From positions 1,984,001 through 2,048,000 of the forward strand of contig CM066289.1 of the NCBI GenBank assembly GCA_033816765.1: a stretch of DNA of 64,000 nt, in the 5' to 3' direction. The stretch comes from Nothopassalora personata (lineage: Eukaryota; Ascomycota; Dothideomycetes; Mycosphaerellales; Mycosphaerellaceae). Made by a program: the position numbers and the translations under genes. The stretch's first letter is position 1. Each line of letters opens with the position of its first letter. Below are positions 63,511 through 64,000 of this stretch, in pieces. The notes below the pieces were generated by a model. It did no database searches and was not told the origin of the DNA. It saw nothing but the letters and a program-made list of their open reading frames with translations.

Positions 63511-64000
63511 TGTGAAATCGTGAAATCATGGAGCGCATCCAATGCCAACCAGAAAGATGCGACTATGATCGCGATCGCGACAACAAGACTGTATGGACAC
63601 GGGAAGCAGGGAAATCTGGGGGACTGAGGCCATTCGCGACCTCGAGGGCTTACCAACCTACCTGCCACTCACCGGCAACTCGCTGAGCAGGCCAGACCGG
63701 CCATCGTGTAGCAGGCCTGCATGAGTAGTGAGTCACACTATCTCGACCAGTGGTGGAAAGCGTGAGAAAGCAGTCGAGAGTTATGCAGGACTAGGAAGTC
63801 GTTGAAGATGTAGACACGACCATATCGCGAAAGCAGAGCGTTATAGACGTGATGTATGGCGGACGGACGGGAGGAGGCTGGAGGGACAGTTTCAGGCCAA
63901 GCTTGAGCCAATGGGAAGGTTTACCTCCGTGCTTCAAGCGCTAAACGTGCATGAAAGCTGCAGGACTTGCTTCCAGAAGAGCTGGACCCGGTAAGCAGGA
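63511..64000. other. Right edge without recognised genes
   Basis: Probably the promoter of the F-box-like gene. Frames are short and featureless; a gene continuing beyond the window cannot be excluded. Confidence 0.4.

Overview
The window is nuclear DNA of a filamentous ascomycete. Most genes carry short introns (45-76 nt) with GT/AG ends and CTAAC or CTGAC branch points just upstream of the acceptor. The products are typical of fungi: Mrc1, a Flc/TRP-like channel, a Mit1/CHD-type remodeler, GH76 and an OPT transporter. Content and style fit Dothideomycetes, possibly the Capnodiales/Mycosphaerellales side, but that placement is inference. I found no rRNA, tRNA, CRISPR array or intact transposon.

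Layout from left to right. 1-3.3 kb is gene-poor. Then come a FYVE/RING ubiquitin ligase (3.3-5.0), Ssu72 phosphatase (5.5-6.5), a broken HET-domain fragment (6.8-7.1), a MYND-finger protein (8.1-8.5, minus), a CPD photolyase (9.0-10.9), a WKF-domain nucleolar-type protein (10.9-12.9, minus), proteasome subunit alpha1 (13.2-14.2), an unknown three-exon protein (15.4-16.1), a two-finger C2H2 protein (16.5-17.1, minus), the CCR4-NOT subunit Not3/5 (18.9-21.0, minus), D-aminoacyl-tRNA deacylase (21.6-22.5), a zinc alcohol dehydrogenase (23.0-24.0, minus) and a Flc/TRP-like channel (25.7-27.9, minus). A 0.5-kb inverted-repeat element (29.3-29.8) precedes a frameshifted quinone oxidoreductase (30.1-31.3, minus). 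Next are the mitochondrial rRNA methyltransferase Mrm1 (31.6-33.6, minus), a chromodomain SNF2 remodeler with an adjacent zinc-knuckle reading frame (33.8-39.6), an SDR (39.7-40.6, minus), a damaged GH76 mannanase (41.0-42.6, minus), a large mitochondrial-type protein (43.1-46.0, minus) and Mrc1/claspin (46.4-50.5).

The most interesting locus is 50.7-52.7 kb. A UMP-CMP-kinase-like gene (minus) lies head to head with a gene strongly resembling viperin (RSAD2), the radical SAM enzyme that converts CTP to the chain terminator ddhCTP. The two starts are about 0.38 kb apart. Vertebrate genomes also place a UMP-CMP kinase (CMPK2) beside viperin, so this may be a fungal substrate-supply plus terminator-synthesis module.

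Further right are two paralogous small secreted proteins (53.2-55.2, minus), a Prmt3-like gene that keeps only its N-terminal zinc-finger half (56.7-57.3, minus), an OPT transporter (57.5-59.9), an EHN-type epoxide hydrolase (60.1-61.3, minus) and an F-box-like protein (61.9-63.5, minus).

Several genes show decay or possible assembly errors: the HET fragment, the quinone oxidoreductase with two +1 shifts, the GH76 gene with a 17-bp duplication and a stop before its GPI tail, and the truncated Prmt3 gene. Many pairs are divergent over short shared promoters (WKF protein/proteasome, Mrm1/remodeler, kinase/viperin, Prmt3/OPT). Exon coordinates were worked out by eye from splice signals and reading frame and have not been checked against transcripts.
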